Notes: generated by a model not told the origin, from the letters alone. A stretch of 10,093 nt of DNA from Trebonia sp. (GCA_030038035.1 JASHPP010000483.1:1-10093); one strand, 5' to 3'; positions 1 through 8,091 are shown, numbered from the stretch's first letter. Program-made: numbers and translations.

Positions 1-1682
1 CCAGCCCGTTCGACCACTTCATCTACTGCTTCGCCTCCGACGGCGACATCGAGGAGGGCATCACCCACGAGGCGTGCTCGCTGGCCGGGCACCACCGCCT
101 CGGCAACCTGATCCTCCTCTACGACGACAACCGGATCTCCATCGAGGACGACACGAACGTCGCCAAGTCCGAGGACGTCGGCGCCCGCTACGCCGCCTAC
201 GGCTGGCACGTGCAGCACATCGACTGGGTGACCGCGGCGGGCTACCGCGAGAACGTGCAGGCCCTGTACGACGCGTTCGAGGCGGCCAGGGCGAACGCCG
301 CGGCGCCGTCGATCATCGTGCTGCGCACGATCATCGGCTGGCCCGCGCCGACCAAGCAGAACACAGGGGCGGCGCACGGCGCCGCGCTCGGCGAGCCCGA
401 GGTCGCCGCCACGAAGGAGATCCTGCACTTCGACCCGGCCGTGAAGTTCCCCGCCGAAGAGGAAGCCGTCAACCACGCCCGCGCGGTGGCCGAGCGCGGC
501 AAGAGGCTGCACGCGGAGTGGGACGAGGCCTTCGGCGCCTGGGCGAAGGCCAACCCGGAGCGCAGGGCCCTGTTCGACCGGCTGGCCAGACGGGAGCTCC
601 CCGCGGGCTGGGAGGCGGCGCTGCCTGTCTTCCCCGCCGACCCGAAGGGAACCGGGACCCGGCGCGCCTCGGGAAAGATCCTCACCGCGCTGGCTCCGGT
701 GCTGCCGGAGCTGTGGGGCGGTTCGGCCGACCTGGCCGAGTCCAACCTCACGACGATGGAAGGCGAGCCCTCGTTCATCCCGGCCGACCACCAGACCGCG
801 ATGTGGCCAGGCGGCCCGTACGGGCGGACGATGCACTTCGGCATCCGCGAGCACGGCATGGGCGCGATCATGAACGGCATCGTGCTGCACGGCGCCACCC
901 GCCCGTACGGCGGCACGTTCCTGCAGTTCAGCGACTACATGCGGGGTGCCGTGCGGCTGGCCGCGCTGATGGGGCAGCCGGTCACCTACGTGTGGACGCA
1001 CGACTCGATCGGGCTGGGCGAGGACGGCCCGACGCACCAGCCGATCGAGCACCTGTGGTCGCTGCGCAACATACCGGGCCTGGACATCGTCCGCCCGGCC
1101 GACGCCAACGAGACCACGATCGCGTGGCGCACCATCCTGCAGCACACCGACCGCCCCGCGGGCCTGTGCCTGACCAGGCAGAACGTGCCCACCTTCGACA
1201 GGACCACGTTCGCCTCCGCCGAGGGGACCGCCCGCGGCGCGTACGTCATGGCCGACGGCACCGACGTGATCCTGATCGGCACGGGCAGTGAGGTGCAGAT
1301 CGCGGTCGCCGCGCGGGACCTGCTGGCCAAAGAAGGTATCTCCGTGCGGGTTGTCTCGATGCCGTGCGTGGAATGGTTCAACCAGCAGGACCCTTCCTAC
1401 CAGGAAGATGTACTCCCGGCGGCGATGCGGGCGCGGGTGTCGGTCGAGGCGGGCATCACCGGGCCGTGGCAGGCGTTCGTCGGGGACGCCGGCGAGTCCA
1501 TCGGCGTCAACCACTACGGCGCGTCGGCCGCCGAGGCCATCCTCTACAAGGAGTACGGGATCACCGCGGAGGCGGTGGCCGCCGCCGCCAAGGCGAGTTT
1601 GGCGACGGCCCGCGCCGGCGCGGCGGCCGGCGCCGGCGCGAACACCACAGCCCAGGCAACAACGAAAGGAACGCGGCAATGA
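1..1682 (+). CDS. tkt: Transketolase, 5'-truncated by the window edge
   Basis: Transketolase is a cytosolic thiamine-diphosphate enzyme that moves two-carbon units between ketose and aldose phosphates in the non-oxidative pentose phosphate pathway. The frame is open from base 3 to a TGA at 1680-1682, giving 559 visible residues. The family is usually near 700, so about 130-140 N-terminal residues lie off the left edge. The thiamine-diphosphate/metal region is at the start (SDGDIEEG, then [12 protein letters not shown]). The conserved substrate-site histidine segment GAAHGAALG follows. The pyrimidine-binding domain carries the catalytic glutamate in REHGMG (Glu codon 849-851) and [12 protein letters not shown]. 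The C-terminal domain has GTGSEVQ and SMPCVEWF. An Ala/Gly-rich tail of about 25 residues follows the usual family end and coincides with a strong hairpin sequence. The stop overlaps the tal start (ATGA), which suggests translational coupling. Identification is secure. Confidence 0.97.
   Translation, partial: SPFDHFIYCFASDGDIEEGITHEACSLAGHHRLGNLILLYDDNRISIEDDTNVAKSEDVGARYAAYGWHVQHIDWVTAAGYRENVQALYDAFEAARANAAAPSIIVLRTIIGWPAPTKQNTGAAHGAALGEPEVAATKEILHFDPAVKFPAEEEAVNHARAVAERGKRLHAEWDEAFGAWAKANPERRALFDRLARRELPAGWEAALPVFPADPKGTGTRRASGKILTALAPVLPELWGGSADLAESNLTTMEGEPSFIPADHQTAMWPGGPYGRTMHFGIREHGMGAIMNGIVLHGATRPYGGTFLQFSDYMRGAVRLAALMGQPVTYVWTHDSIGLGEDGPTHQPIEHLWSLRNIPGLDIVRPADANETTIAWRTILQHTDRPAGLCLTRQNVPTFDRTTFASAEGTARGAYVMADGTDVILIGTGSEVQIAVAARDLLAKEGISVRVVSMPCVEWFNQQDPSYQEDVLPAAMRARVSVEAGITGPWQAFVGDAGESIGVNHYGASAAEAILYKEYGITAEAVAAAAKASLATARAGAAAGAGANTTAQATTKGTRQ
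1611..1640 (+). repeat. Perfect 11-bp GC inverted repeat at the tkt 3' end
   Basis: CGCGCCGGCGC (1611-1621) and GCGCCGGCGCG (1630-1640) are exact reverse complements around an 8-base spacer. In mRNA they would form an all-G/C 11-bp stem. It lies in the last codons of tkt, encoding part of the Ala/Gly tail, and ends 38 bases before the tal start. No T-run follows, so it is not a standard intrinsic terminator. A role in mRNA processing or in tuning tal translation is possible, but simple GC-rich low-complexity coding is an alternative. Confidence 0.6.
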
Positions 1683-2785
1683 ACGACGTGCTCGGGCAGC
1701 TTACCGGGGCCGGCGTGTCGGTCTGGCTGGACGACATCAGCCGCGACCGGCTGCGCACTGGCAACCTGGAGACCCTGGTCAGGGACTATCACGTCCGCGG
1801 GGTCACATCGAACCCGACGATCTTCGCCCACGCGCTGAGCAAGGGCAACGAATACGACGACCAGATCAAGGACCTGGCGGTGCGCGGCGTCACCGTGGAA
1901 GAAGCGTCGCGGATGATCACCAGCTACGACATCCGGTGGGCCTGCGACGTGCTCCGCCCGATCTACGACGCCTCGGACGGCGTGGACGGCCGGGTGTCCC
2001 TCGAAGTCGACCCGCGGCTGGCGCGGGAGACCGCCAAGACGATCGCCGAGGCCAGGCAGCTGTGGTGGCTGGTCGACCGGCCGAACCTGTTCATCAAGAT
2101 CCCCGCCACCGCCGAGGGGCTGCCCGCGATCACCGCGGCGCTCGCCGAGGGGATCAGCGTCAACGTCACGCTGATCTTCTCGCTGGCGCGGTACAGCGAG
2201 GTCATGAACGCGTACCTGGCGGGCCTTGAGCAGGCAGCGGCGAACGGGCACGACATCGGCACGATCGGGTCGGTCGCGTCGTTCTTCGTCAGCCGCGTGG
2301 ACACGGAGGTCGACAACCGGCTGGACAAGCTCGGCACGCCGGAGGCCCGCGCGCTGCGGGGCAAGGCCGCGCTGGCGAACGCGCGGCTGGCCTACGAGCT
2401 GTACGAGCAGAAGCTTGACACGCCGCGGTGGGCGGCGCTGCGGGCCAAGGGCGCCAAGGTGCAGCGCCCGCTGTGGGCCTCGACCTCCACGAAGGACCCG
2501 GCTTTCCCTGACACGATGTACGTGGTGGACCTGGTCGCGCCGGACACGGTGAACACGATGCCTGAGGCGACGCTGCGCGCCACCGCCGACCATGGCGTGC
2601 TGCGCAGCGACACCGTGCACGGCACGTACGAGCAGTCGCGTCAGGTCTTCGCCAGCCTTGAGCACCTCGGGATCAGCTACGACGACGTGGTGCGGGTGCT
2701 CGAGGACGAGGGCGTGGAGAAGTTCGCCGCCTCGTGGAACGAGCTGCTCGAGACCATCAGGAATGAACTGAGCCTCAACGCGTAG
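1679..2785 (+). CDS. tal: Transaldolase
   Basis: Transaldolase transfers the dihydroxyacetone unit from sedoheptulose-7-phosphate to glyceraldehyde-3-phosphate in the cytosol through a Schiff-base lysine. The 368-residue protein has the length of the actinobacterial class. It carries the family signature GVTSNPTIF (residues 41-49), the Schiff-base lysine K140 in [16 protein letters not shown] (162-168), SFFVSRVD (201-208), and [12 protein letters not shown] near 263-274. The ATG at 1679 is supported by GAAAGGA (1664-1670), eight bases upstream, and it overlaps the tkt TGA as ATGA. The frame is open further upstream, but a start there would run deep inside tkt and would have no family match. 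The next gene, zwf, begins 42 bases downstream with its own strong ribosome binding site. No catalytic residue appears to be missing. Confidence 0.97.
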   Translation: MNDVLGQLTGAGVSVWLDDISRDRLRTGNLETLVRDYHVRGVTSNPTIFAHALSKGNEYDDQIKDLAVRGVTVEEASRMITSYDIRWACDVLRPIYDASDGVDGRVSLEVDPRLARETAKTIAEARQLWWLVDRPNLFIKIPATAEGLPAITAALAEGISVNVTLIFSLARYSEVMNAYLAGLEQAAANGHDIGTIGSVASFFVSRVDTEVDNRLDKLGTPEARALRGKAALANARLAYELYEQKLDTPRWAALRAKGAKVQRPLWASTSTKDPAFPDTMYVVDLVAPDTVNTMPEATLRATADHGVLRSDTVHGTYEQSRQVFASLEHLGISYDDVVRVLEDEGVEKFAASWNELLETIRNELSLNA

Positions 2786-2810
2786 GCAGCGCGCCAGGGC
2801 AACGCCACAG

Positions 2811-2825
2811 GGAACTGGAGGTTCC
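2811..2825 (+). promoter_or_regulatory. zwf ribosome binding site in a small hairpin loop
   Basis: GGAAC (2811-2815) and GTTCC (2821-2825) are exact reverse complements around TGGAG. The Shine-Dalgarno TGGAGGT (2816-2822) therefore sits mainly in the predicted loop. It is six bases before the zwf ATG at 2828, which fixes that start. The stem is only 5 bp, so whether it folds in the cell is uncertain. Confidence 0.5.
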
Positions 2826-2827
2826 GA

Positions 2828-4438
2828 ATGACCATGCCGAACGCCGGCGCCCGAGGTCCGGCGCCGGCGAATCCGGGCGTGATCGCGTCCGCCTGCGAGC
2901 CCGCCAACCCGCTGCGCGATCCGAGGGACCGCCGGATTCCGCGAGTGGCGGGGCCCTGCGTGCTGGTGATGTTCGGCGTCACCGGCGACCTCGCGAGGAA
3001 GAAGCTGATGCCGGCCCTGTACGACCTGGCCAACCGCGGCCTGCTGCCGCCGGGCTTTTCTCTCGTTGGCTTCGCGAGGAGGAACTGGGAGCACGAGGAC
3101 TTCGCTCAGGTCACGTACGAGGCGGTCAAGGAGCACGCGCGCACCCCGTTCCGGGAGACGGTGTGGCAGCAGATGTCGGAGGGCATCCGGTTCGTCCCCG
3201 GCGAGTTCGACGACGACGCGGCCTTCGAGACGCTGGCCGAGACGGTCCGCCAGCTGGACCGCGAGCGCGGCACCGGCGGGAACTACGCGTTCTACCTGTC
3301 GATCCCGCCGAAGTTCTTCCCTGTCGTGGTCGGGCAGCTCAAGATGTCCGGGCTGTCCGACCCCGGACCGCCCGACCCGGTCACCGGGCGGGCGCCGTGG
3401 CGCCGGGTGGTGATCGAGAAGCCGTTCGGCCACGACCTGGAAAGCGCCCGCGAGCTGAACCGCATCGTGGACACCGTGTTCCCCCCTGAGTCGGTGTTCC
3501 GCATCGACCACTACCTGGGCAAGGAGACGGTCCAGAACATCCTGGCGCTGCGCTTCGCCAACACCCTGTACGAGCCGATCTGGAACCGCGGGTACGTGGA
3601 CCACGTGCAGATCACGATGTCGGAGGACATCGGCATCGGGGGCCGGGCCGGGTATTACGACGGGATCGGGGCCGCGCGCGACGTCATCCAGAACCACCTG
3701 CTGCAACTGCTCGCGCTGACCGCGATGGAAGAGCCGGTGTCGTTCGACGCGGACTCGCTGCGGCAGGAGAAGGAGAAGGTGCTGTCCGCGGTCCGCCTTC
3801 CCGCCGACATCGCCGCGGGCAGCGCGCGCGGCCAGTACGCGGCCGGCTGGCAGGGCGGCCACCAGGTGATCGGCTACCTGGAGGAGGACGGCATCCCGCC
3901 GGATTCGCGCACGGAGACCTACGCGGCCGTGCGCCTGGCCGTGGACACTCGGCGGTGGGCGGGCGTTCCGTTCTACCTGCGCACTGGCAAGCGGCTGACC
4001 CGCCGGATGACGGAGATCGCGCTGATCTTCCAGCGCGCGCCGCACCTGCCGTTCGCGGCCACCGACACCAAGGAGCTCGGCAAGAACGCCATGGTCATCC
4101 GCGTCCAGCCGGACGAGGGGATCACCCAGCGCTTCGGCTCCAAGGTGCCCGGCTCGGCCATGGAGGTAAGGGACGTGAACATGGACTTCGCCTACGGCGA
4201 GTCCTTCACCGAGTCCTCGCCCGAGGCGTATGAGCGGCTGATCCTCGACGTGCTCATCGGCGACCCGCCGCTGTTCCCCCGGCAGGAGGAGGTCGAGCTC
4301 TCCTGGCGCATCCTCGACCCCATCGAGCAGTTCTGGGCCGAGAACACCAAACCGGAACAGTACGTGGCGGGCTCCGCCGGGCCCGCGTCCGCCGACGCGA
4401 TGATGGCGCGCGACGGCCGGGCCTGGCGCCGCCTGTAG
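2828..4438 (+). CDS. zwf: Glucose-6-phosphate 1-dehydrogenase
   Basis: This enzyme catalyses the first oxidative pentose phosphate step: glucose-6-phosphate to 6-phosphogluconolactone with reduction of NADP+. The 536-residue protein has the nucleotide-binding GVTGDLA at 50-56, VIEKPFG, and the active-site signature RIDHYLGKE with D227, H228 and K232. A second conserved histidine is H290 in VIQNHLLQ. The 62-residue spacing from H228 to H290 matches the catalytic His pair known in the family. The C-terminal domain includes YLRTGKRL and the SPEAYERL segment. The N-terminus is about 45 residues before the Rossmann motif. The segment NPLRDPRDRRIPR resembles that of mycobacterial Zwf2, while the first roughly 20 residues are Ala/Pro-rich and variable. 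A second ATG at 2834 is possible, but spacing favours 2828. Only two cysteines are present (C23, C44), both N-terminal. The gene is followed 18 bases later by opcA, its known partner. Confidence 0.97.
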   Translation: MTMPNAGARGPAPANPGVIASACEPANPLRDPRDRRIPRVAGPCVLVMFGVTGDLARKKLMPALYDLANRGLLPPGFSLVGFARRNWEHEDFAQVTYEAVKEHARTPFRETVWQQMSEGIRFVPGEFDDDAAFETLAETVRQLDRERGTGGNYAFYLSIPPKFFPVVVGQLKMSGLSDPGPPDPVTGRAPWRRVVIEKPFGHDLESARELNRIVDTVFPPESVFRIDHYLGKETVQNILALRFANTLYEPIWNRGYVDHVQITMSEDIGIGGRAGYYDGIGAARDVIQNHLLQLLALTAMEEPVSFDADSLRQEKEKVLSAVRLPADIAAGSARGQYAAGWQGGHQVIGYLEEDGIPPDSRTETYAAVRLAVDTRRWAGVPFYLRTGKRLTRRMTEIALIFQRAPHLPFAATDTKELGKNAMVIRVQPDEGITQRFGSKVPGSAMEVRDVNMDFAYGESFTESSPEAYERLILDVLIGDPPLFPRQEEVELSWRILDPIEQFWAENTKPEQYVAGSAGPASADAMMARDGRAWRRL

Positions 4439-4456
4439 ACCGGAGGCACGCTTGTC

Positions 4457-5383
4457 ATGACTATCGACTTGACTGACACCACCACCGAAGCCATCGACCG
4501 CGCCCTGACCGAGGCGCGCCGCCGGCTCGGCGGCATGACGGTGGGCATGGTGCTCACCCTTATCCTGGTGACCGACGAGGAGGGTCAGTACGACGCGATC
4601 CGCGCGGCCAACCAGGCCGCCAGGGAACACCCGATGCGGGTCCTCGCCGTGATCACCCGCAAGCCCAAGGCGGACTCCCGGCTTGACGCGGAGATCCGGG
4701 TCGGCGAGTCAAGCCCTGGTGAGACCGTCGTGCTGCGGATGTACGGCCCGCTCGGGCAGCACGCGGACTCGGTGGTAGCGCCCCTGCTCGTCCCTGACGT
4801 GCCCGTTGTCACCTGGTGGCCGGAGAACGCTCCCGCCGTGCCCGCGGCCCATCCGCTCGGTGCGCTCGCCCAGCGCCGGGTGACCGACTCGGCGGCGGCC
4901 GAAGATCCGGAACAGGTGCTGGCCGCCCTGGCCAGGGCCTACCGTCCCGGCGACACCGACTTCGGCTGGACCCGCGCCACGCCATGGCGGTCGCTGCTCG
5001 CGGCCACGCTCGACCAGGAGCACCCCACGCTGGAAACCGGCGAGGTGCAGGCGGAGCAGGACAACCCGACGGCGGACCTGATCACCGCCTGGCTGGGCCT
5101 GCGGCTGGAGATCCCGGTACGGCGCACCGTCTCGGCCGGCCCGGGCATCACCGGGGTGGCGTTCGCGACCTCCGCCGGCGACATCCGGGTGAGCAGGACG
5201 GACGGCCGCACTGCCACCCTGTCCTGGCCCGGGCGGCCGGACCGGATGGTCGCGCTGCATCGCAGGGAGACCGCCGAACTGCTCGCCGAGGAGCTGCGCA
5301 GGCTCGACCCCGACGACGTGTACGCCGAGACGCTCGCCCGGCTCAAGCCGGCGGGCGCCGACCTGGTGGAGGCCGGCCCGTGA
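4457..5383 (+). CDS. opcA: Glucose-6-phosphate dehydrogenase assembly protein OpcA
   Basis: OpcA family proteins bind glucose-6-phosphate dehydrogenase and are needed for its full activity or assembly in cyanobacteria and actinobacteria. They are not known to be enzymes. The 308-residue protein shows the family hallmarks: VTWWPENAP (118-126) and FGWTRATPWRSLL (169-181). The central part is alpha/beta and the C-terminal part is predicted beta-rich, ending in a helical region near 268-283. No signal peptide or membrane span is visible, so it should be cytosolic. The ATG at 4457 follows CGGAGG (4441-4446) by ten bases, a slightly long spacing. No better nearby start is seen. There is no cysteine in the whole protein, so direct thiol redox control of OpcA, as proposed for cyanobacterial OpcA, is not possible here. 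Position directly after zwf and overlap with pgl fit a shared operon. Confidence 0.95.
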   Translation: MTIDLTDTTTEAIDRALTEARRRLGGMTVGMVLTLILVTDEEGQYDAIRAANQAAREHPMRVLAVITRKPKADSRLDAEIRVGESSPGETVVLRMYGPLGQHADSVVAPLLVPDVPVVTWWPENAPAVPAAHPLGALAQRRVTDSAAAEDPEQVLAALARAYRPGDTDFGWTRATPWRSLLAATLDQEHPTLETGEVQAEQDNPTADLITAWLGLRLEIPVRRTVSAGPGITGVAFATSAGDIRVSRTDGRTATLSWPGRPDRMVALHRRETAELLAEELRRLDPDDVYAETLARLKPAGADLVEAGP

Positions 5384-6162
5384 GCGCGCCGCCGGAGATC
5401 CTGGTCCACGCGGACGAGCCGCTGCTGGCCAGGGCGGTCGCCGCACGGCTGGTCACCAGGCTGGTCGACGCGGTGTCCGCCGCGGGGCACGCGCACCTCG
5501 TGCTCACCGGTGGCGGCATCGGCACCGCAGTGCTCGCCGAGCTTGGCGCCGCCCCGGCCAGGGACGCGGTGGACTGGCAGCGGGTCGACTTCTGGTGGGG
5601 TGACGAGCGGTTCGCCCCCACGGGGGACCCGGACAGGAACGAGACCGGGGCGCGGTCGGCGCTGCTTGACGGGATCAACGCCGACCCGGCGCGGGTGCAC
5701 CCGATGCCTGGCCCGGACGGCCCTGACGGCGACGACCCGGAGGCGGCCGCCGCGCGCTACGCGGCCGAACTGGCCGCCGCCACCCGGCCGGAAGACCATG
5801 GCCCGGTCCCTGCCTTCGACGTGCTGATGCTCGGCATCGGCCCGGAGGGGCACGTGGCCTCGCTGTTCCCTGAGATGCCCGCCGTCTACGACAACCGGCC
5901 GGTCGTGGCGGTGCGCGGCTCGCCCAAGCCGCCGCCGATCCGCATCTCGCTGACGTTCCCGTCGATCCAGGCCGCCCGCGAGGTCTGGATCCTGGCCTCA
6001 GGCGCGGAGAAGGCGGGCGCTATCGCGCTCGCGCTGTCCGACGCGGGCCCCGTGCAGGTTCCCGCCGCCGGCGCCAGGGGGCGCAACAGGACGCTGTTCC
6101 TGGTGGACGAGGCGGCGGCCGGCAAGCTCCCGCCCGACATCGGCAGGCCCGCAGCCCACTGA
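5380..6162 (+). CDS. pgl: 6-phosphogluconolactonase, SugD/DevB type
   Basis: This cytosolic enzyme hydrolyses 6-phosphogluconolactone made by Zwf to 6-phosphogluconate. The 260-residue protein has the phosphate-binding loop LTGGG (42-46), WWGDERF (72-78), the active-site segment GIGPEGHVASLFP (152-164), and SPKPPPIRISLTF (181-193). In the active-site segment, E157 and V159 sit where Asp and Thr are common. The histidine is kept, and I regard this as normal family variation. The start is GTG at 5380, overlapping the opcA stop as GTGA, with GTGGAGG (5366-5372) seven bases upstream. The open frame extends further 5' through opcA in another phase, but that part has no family match. This is the last gene of the operon. 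It converges on the minus-strand DUF3040-like gene, with nine bases between the two stop codons. Confidence 0.95.
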   Translation: MSAPPEILVHADEPLLARAVAARLVTRLVDAVSAAGHAHLVLTGGGIGTAVLAELGAAPARDAVDWQRVDFWWGDERFAPTGDPDRNETGARSALLDGINADPARVHPMPGPDGPDGDDPEAAAARYAAELAAATRPEDHGPVPAFDVLMLGIGPEGHVASLFPEMPAVYDNRPVVAVRGSPKPPPIRISLTFPSIQAAREVWILASGAEKAGAIALALSDAGPVQVPAAGARGRNRTLFLVDEAAAGKLPPDIGRPAAH

Positions 6163-6171
6163 CCCGCGCGA

Positions 6172-6513
6172 CTACTGAGCGGGCGGGCCGGCGGCACGCG
6201 CGTCGCAGATCGCCGACCATGACCGCCCGCAGCCGCCGGAAGCGCTGGTCCCGTGACTGACATGGCTCAGGATCAGGGCGAGCGCGATCATCGCCAAGGT
6301 CGTCGCGGTCCATACGGACACGAAAGCCCGCGCGAGCACGGGCCGGGATAGCTGTCTGCGCAGGTGCCGCAGCGGTCGCCTGCGCGGCATGTCCTCGCCC
6401 AGGGCCAGCCGGTTGAACATGGACAGCAGCGACACCAGCGTCGGCGCGGTTCGGTGGAGTTCGTCGGCGACGCGGCTCAGGATCCGCCGCTCTCGTTCGC
6501 TCAGGCTCAGCAC
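6172..6513 (-). CDS. DUF3040-like single-span membrane protein
   Basis: The 113-residue protein begins LSERERRILSRVADELH, which matches the start of actinobacterial DUF3040 proteins (LSE-x-E-x-R-x-L followed by an amphipathic helix). DUF3040 has no known function. A basic stretch (RRRPLRHLRRQLSR, about 44-57) precedes a single hydrophobic segment at about 63-83. Positive-inside logic puts the N-terminus in the cytoplasm. Many family members have two membrane spans, whereas here only one is clear. The roughly 30-residue tail has two cysteines (C95, C103). The likely start is GTG at 6513. AAGGAGG on the minus strand (6516-6522) lies only two bases before it and overlaps the glycosyltransferase stop codon, so the two genes are probably translationally coupled. 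The family call rests on the N-terminal pattern only. Confidence 0.7.
   Translation of the reverse strand: MLSLSERERRILSRVADELHRTAPTLVSLLSMFNRLALGEDMPRRRPLRHLRRQLSRPVLARAFVSVWTATTLAMIALALILSHVSHGTSASGGCGRSWSAICDARAAGPPAQ
6179..6239. repeat. Two crossing 8-bp inverted repeats beyond the pgl stop
   Basis: GCGGGCGG (6179-6186) pairs exactly with CCGCCCGC (6223-6230), and CCGGCGGC (6188-6195) pairs exactly with GCCGCCGG (6232-6239). The two pairings cross, so they could form alternative stems or a pseudoknot but not one nested hairpin. They lie within 80 bases after the pgl stop, inside the 3' end of the opposing gene. No T-run is present. They may help end transcription of the operon, but GC-rich chance pairing is equally possible. 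Confidence 0.35.
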
Positions 6514-6515
6514 TG

Positions 6516-6522
6516 CCTCCTT
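6516..6522 (-). promoter_or_regulatory. Close-set Shine-Dalgarno for the DUF3040-like gene
   Basis: On the minus strand AAGGAGG reads across the TAA stop of the glycosyltransferase gene (6521-6523) and ends two bases before GTG at 6513. This is much closer than the usual 5-9 bases. The following CTG codon at 6510 would have a normal five-base spacing, so the true first codon is not certain. Confidence 0.6.
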
Positions 6523-8083
6523 AACTGGGCGTGGACTTCCCGAGCATTCCGTGCTCCCGGAGCCAGGTGATCAGGTTCCCGCGGCCCGCGAACGCCAGGC
6601 CGGCGGCAAGGCATACTGCGGGCACCGCGGACAGGACGTAGCGGTAGCTGAAGCCCGCGGTCATCGGCGGCAGCACGATCAGCGCCACTCCGATCAGCCA
6701 GGGTAGCAGGGCGAGCCCCCCCCAGCCGGTACCGGGTATGCGGGTCTTGCGGCGCACGCCAAGCGCGACGCCGACCGCGCCAGCCAGCACGAACAGGAAC
6801 AGGAACGGGCCGCGCAGGTAGACGACGCCCTGGTACGCCCACAGGAACCTGGCCCACGGCTGGACCACGGACGGCCGCCCGTAGTTCGCGCCGCCGTAGT
6901 CCTTAGCCGCCCTGCTGTTAGTGGCGTCGGCGGTCACCCAGCCGGGCACTGCCGCGACCGTGGGCTCGAACCGGAACAGCGAGCCGGAGCCTGTCACGTT
7001 GCCGATCGAGTTGTTCACGTTCTCCCGCGTCCACCCGAACGTGGTCAGCGTGTCCTTGGCCACCACCCGGGCGTAGTCGAGCGGCTGGGCGAGGATCGCG
7101 CGCTCGGCGAACTTCATCGTCAGCGACTCGATCTGCGGGGTGAACCGGTAGGAGTTGTCTGTCCCGGTCAGTTTCGCCAGGGGCGTTAGCTGGCCGTTCC
7201 CGTCGTAGTTCGCCCACAGGTACTCCTGGGAGTTGGGCCGCTCCGACAGCGGCGCGCTGTCACACAGCACCCGCAGGTCCGCCGGCGGGTTCATCTTCGA
7301 GCATTCGGCGAAGCTCTGCACCCGGCTGTACAGGTACGTTCCGCTTGACTCGTTGAGCGCGTATTGCCCGTAGTGGGCATGGAACCACACCATGTAGCCG
7401 GCGATCGGCACCAGTCCGGCCACCGTGGTCGCGACGATGCGGCGCCAGCCCATGCGCCGCAACAGCACGCCGATGACCACGACGACCAGCAGTATCTCCC
7501 CGACGTCCCGCACGGTGGCCGCGTAACCGATCGCCACGCCAGCGACCATCGCGGCGAGCAGCGGCGGCCTGTCCCACCAGCACAGCAGGATCAGCACCCC
7601 GGTGACGAGCGCGCAGAACAGCGTGTCCGAGGCGACCATGTGCTCGACCTGCAGCTCGAACACGTCGAAGAGCACGGGCAGCGCGGGGATCGTCGCGCCC
7701 CACCACGGCAGCCCGCGGTGCCGCAGCACGGCGTAGATGCCCGCGCCGATCGCCAGTCCCATGAGCGCTTGCAGCCCGGTGACCACGTTGAGGTTGTGGA
7801 AGGGCAGCAACAGGTACAGGAACAGCGGGTACCCGCTTGAGCGGACGACGTCCGGCGACCTGGTGACCGCGTCGGTCATGTAGTTGTACGAGTCGTTGAA
7901 GAACATGGCCGGCGGGTAGCCGAGCATGACGACCACGCGCAGGGCGGTCGCGACGGCCAGCACGGCCACGAACGGGCGGTGCGATCCGATCAGCCGGCGC
8001 AGCCGGGCGGCGGCCGAGGCAGCCGGGCTCGAGGCATCGCTGTCATCGGTCACCGGATCGGCGACGCGGTCGTTTACGGGCAT
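6521..8083 (-). CDS. GT-C-type multi-spanning membrane glycosyltransferase
   Basis: The 520-residue protein looks like a polyprenyl-phosphate-sugar-dependent GT-C glycosyltransferase of the PMT/ArnT superfamily (inference from topology and motifs). After a polar cytoplasmic N-terminus comes a membrane segment at about 37-56. A first external loop follows with FFNDSYNYM (61-69), where D64 fits the conserved acidic residue of GT-C enzymes. EHMVASDTLF (147-156) fits the second acidic motif. Further hydrophobic segments lie near 85-120, 125-142, 153-170, 174-190, 196-208 and 216-234. Residues of about 235-412 form a long extracytoplasmic domain with a possible C261-C274 disulfide. Three or more spans follow (about 416-443, 455-475, 480-500). 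The ATG at 8083 is chosen because homology-like sequence begins there. The reading frame stays open upstream only as a shadow over the DUF1707 gene. No Shine-Dalgarno is seen before it. Donor and acceptor are unknown. Confidence 0.72.
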   Translation of the reverse strand: MPVNDRVADPVTDDSDASSPAASAAARLRRLIGSHRPFVAVLAVATALRVVVMLGYPPAMFFNDSYNYMTDAVTRSPDVVRSSGYPLFLYLLLPFHNLNVVTGLQALMGLAIGAGIYAVLRHRGLPWWGATIPALPVLFDVFELQVEHMVASDTLFCALVTGVLILLCWWDRPPLLAAMVAGVAIGYAATVRDVGEILLVVVVIGVLLRRMGWRRIVATTVAGLVPIAGYMVWFHAHYGQYALNESSGTYLYSRVQSFAECSKMNPPADLRVLCDSAPLSERPNSQEYLWANYDGNGQLTPLAKLTGTDNSYRFTPQIESLTMKFAERAILAQPLDYARVVAKDTLTTFGWTRENVNNSIGNVTGSGSLFRFEPTVAAVPGWVTADATNSRAAKDYGGANYGRPSVVQPWARFLWAYQGVVYLRGPFLFLFVLAGAVGVALGVRRKTRIPGTGWGGLALLPWLIGVALIVLPPMTAGFSYRYVLSAVPAVCLAAGLAFAGRGNLITWLREHGMLGKSTPS

Positions 8084-8091
8084 CGCACCAG

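Noticed and set aside
152..160. Ser in place of the first Gly of the transketolase GDG thiamine-diphosphate motif (SDGD)
   Set aside because: Mycobacterial transketolases have the same SDGD form, so it is normal for the group and not a defect.
74..1291. A 405-codon plus-strand frame overlapping tkt
   Set aside because: The translation is Arg/Pro-rich and off-phase with the clear transketolase frame.
2786..2827. A separate promoter or terminator between tal and zwf
   Set aside because: The 42-base gap holds a ribosome binding site but no TANNNT/-35 pair at sensible spacing and no terminator stem with a T-run.
1544..4630. A 1028-codon open frame on the minus strand across tal and zwf
   Set aside because: It is antisense to two genes with full family motifs, and its translation is a low-complexity Arg/Gly/Val/Leu mix with no recognisable domain. 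Such frames arise in high-GC DNA from codon bias.
7364..7840. A 158-codon plus-strand frame opposite the glycosyltransferase
   Set aside because: It is antisense to a protein with clear membrane segments, and its product is rich in His, Gln, Arg and Asp with no domain.
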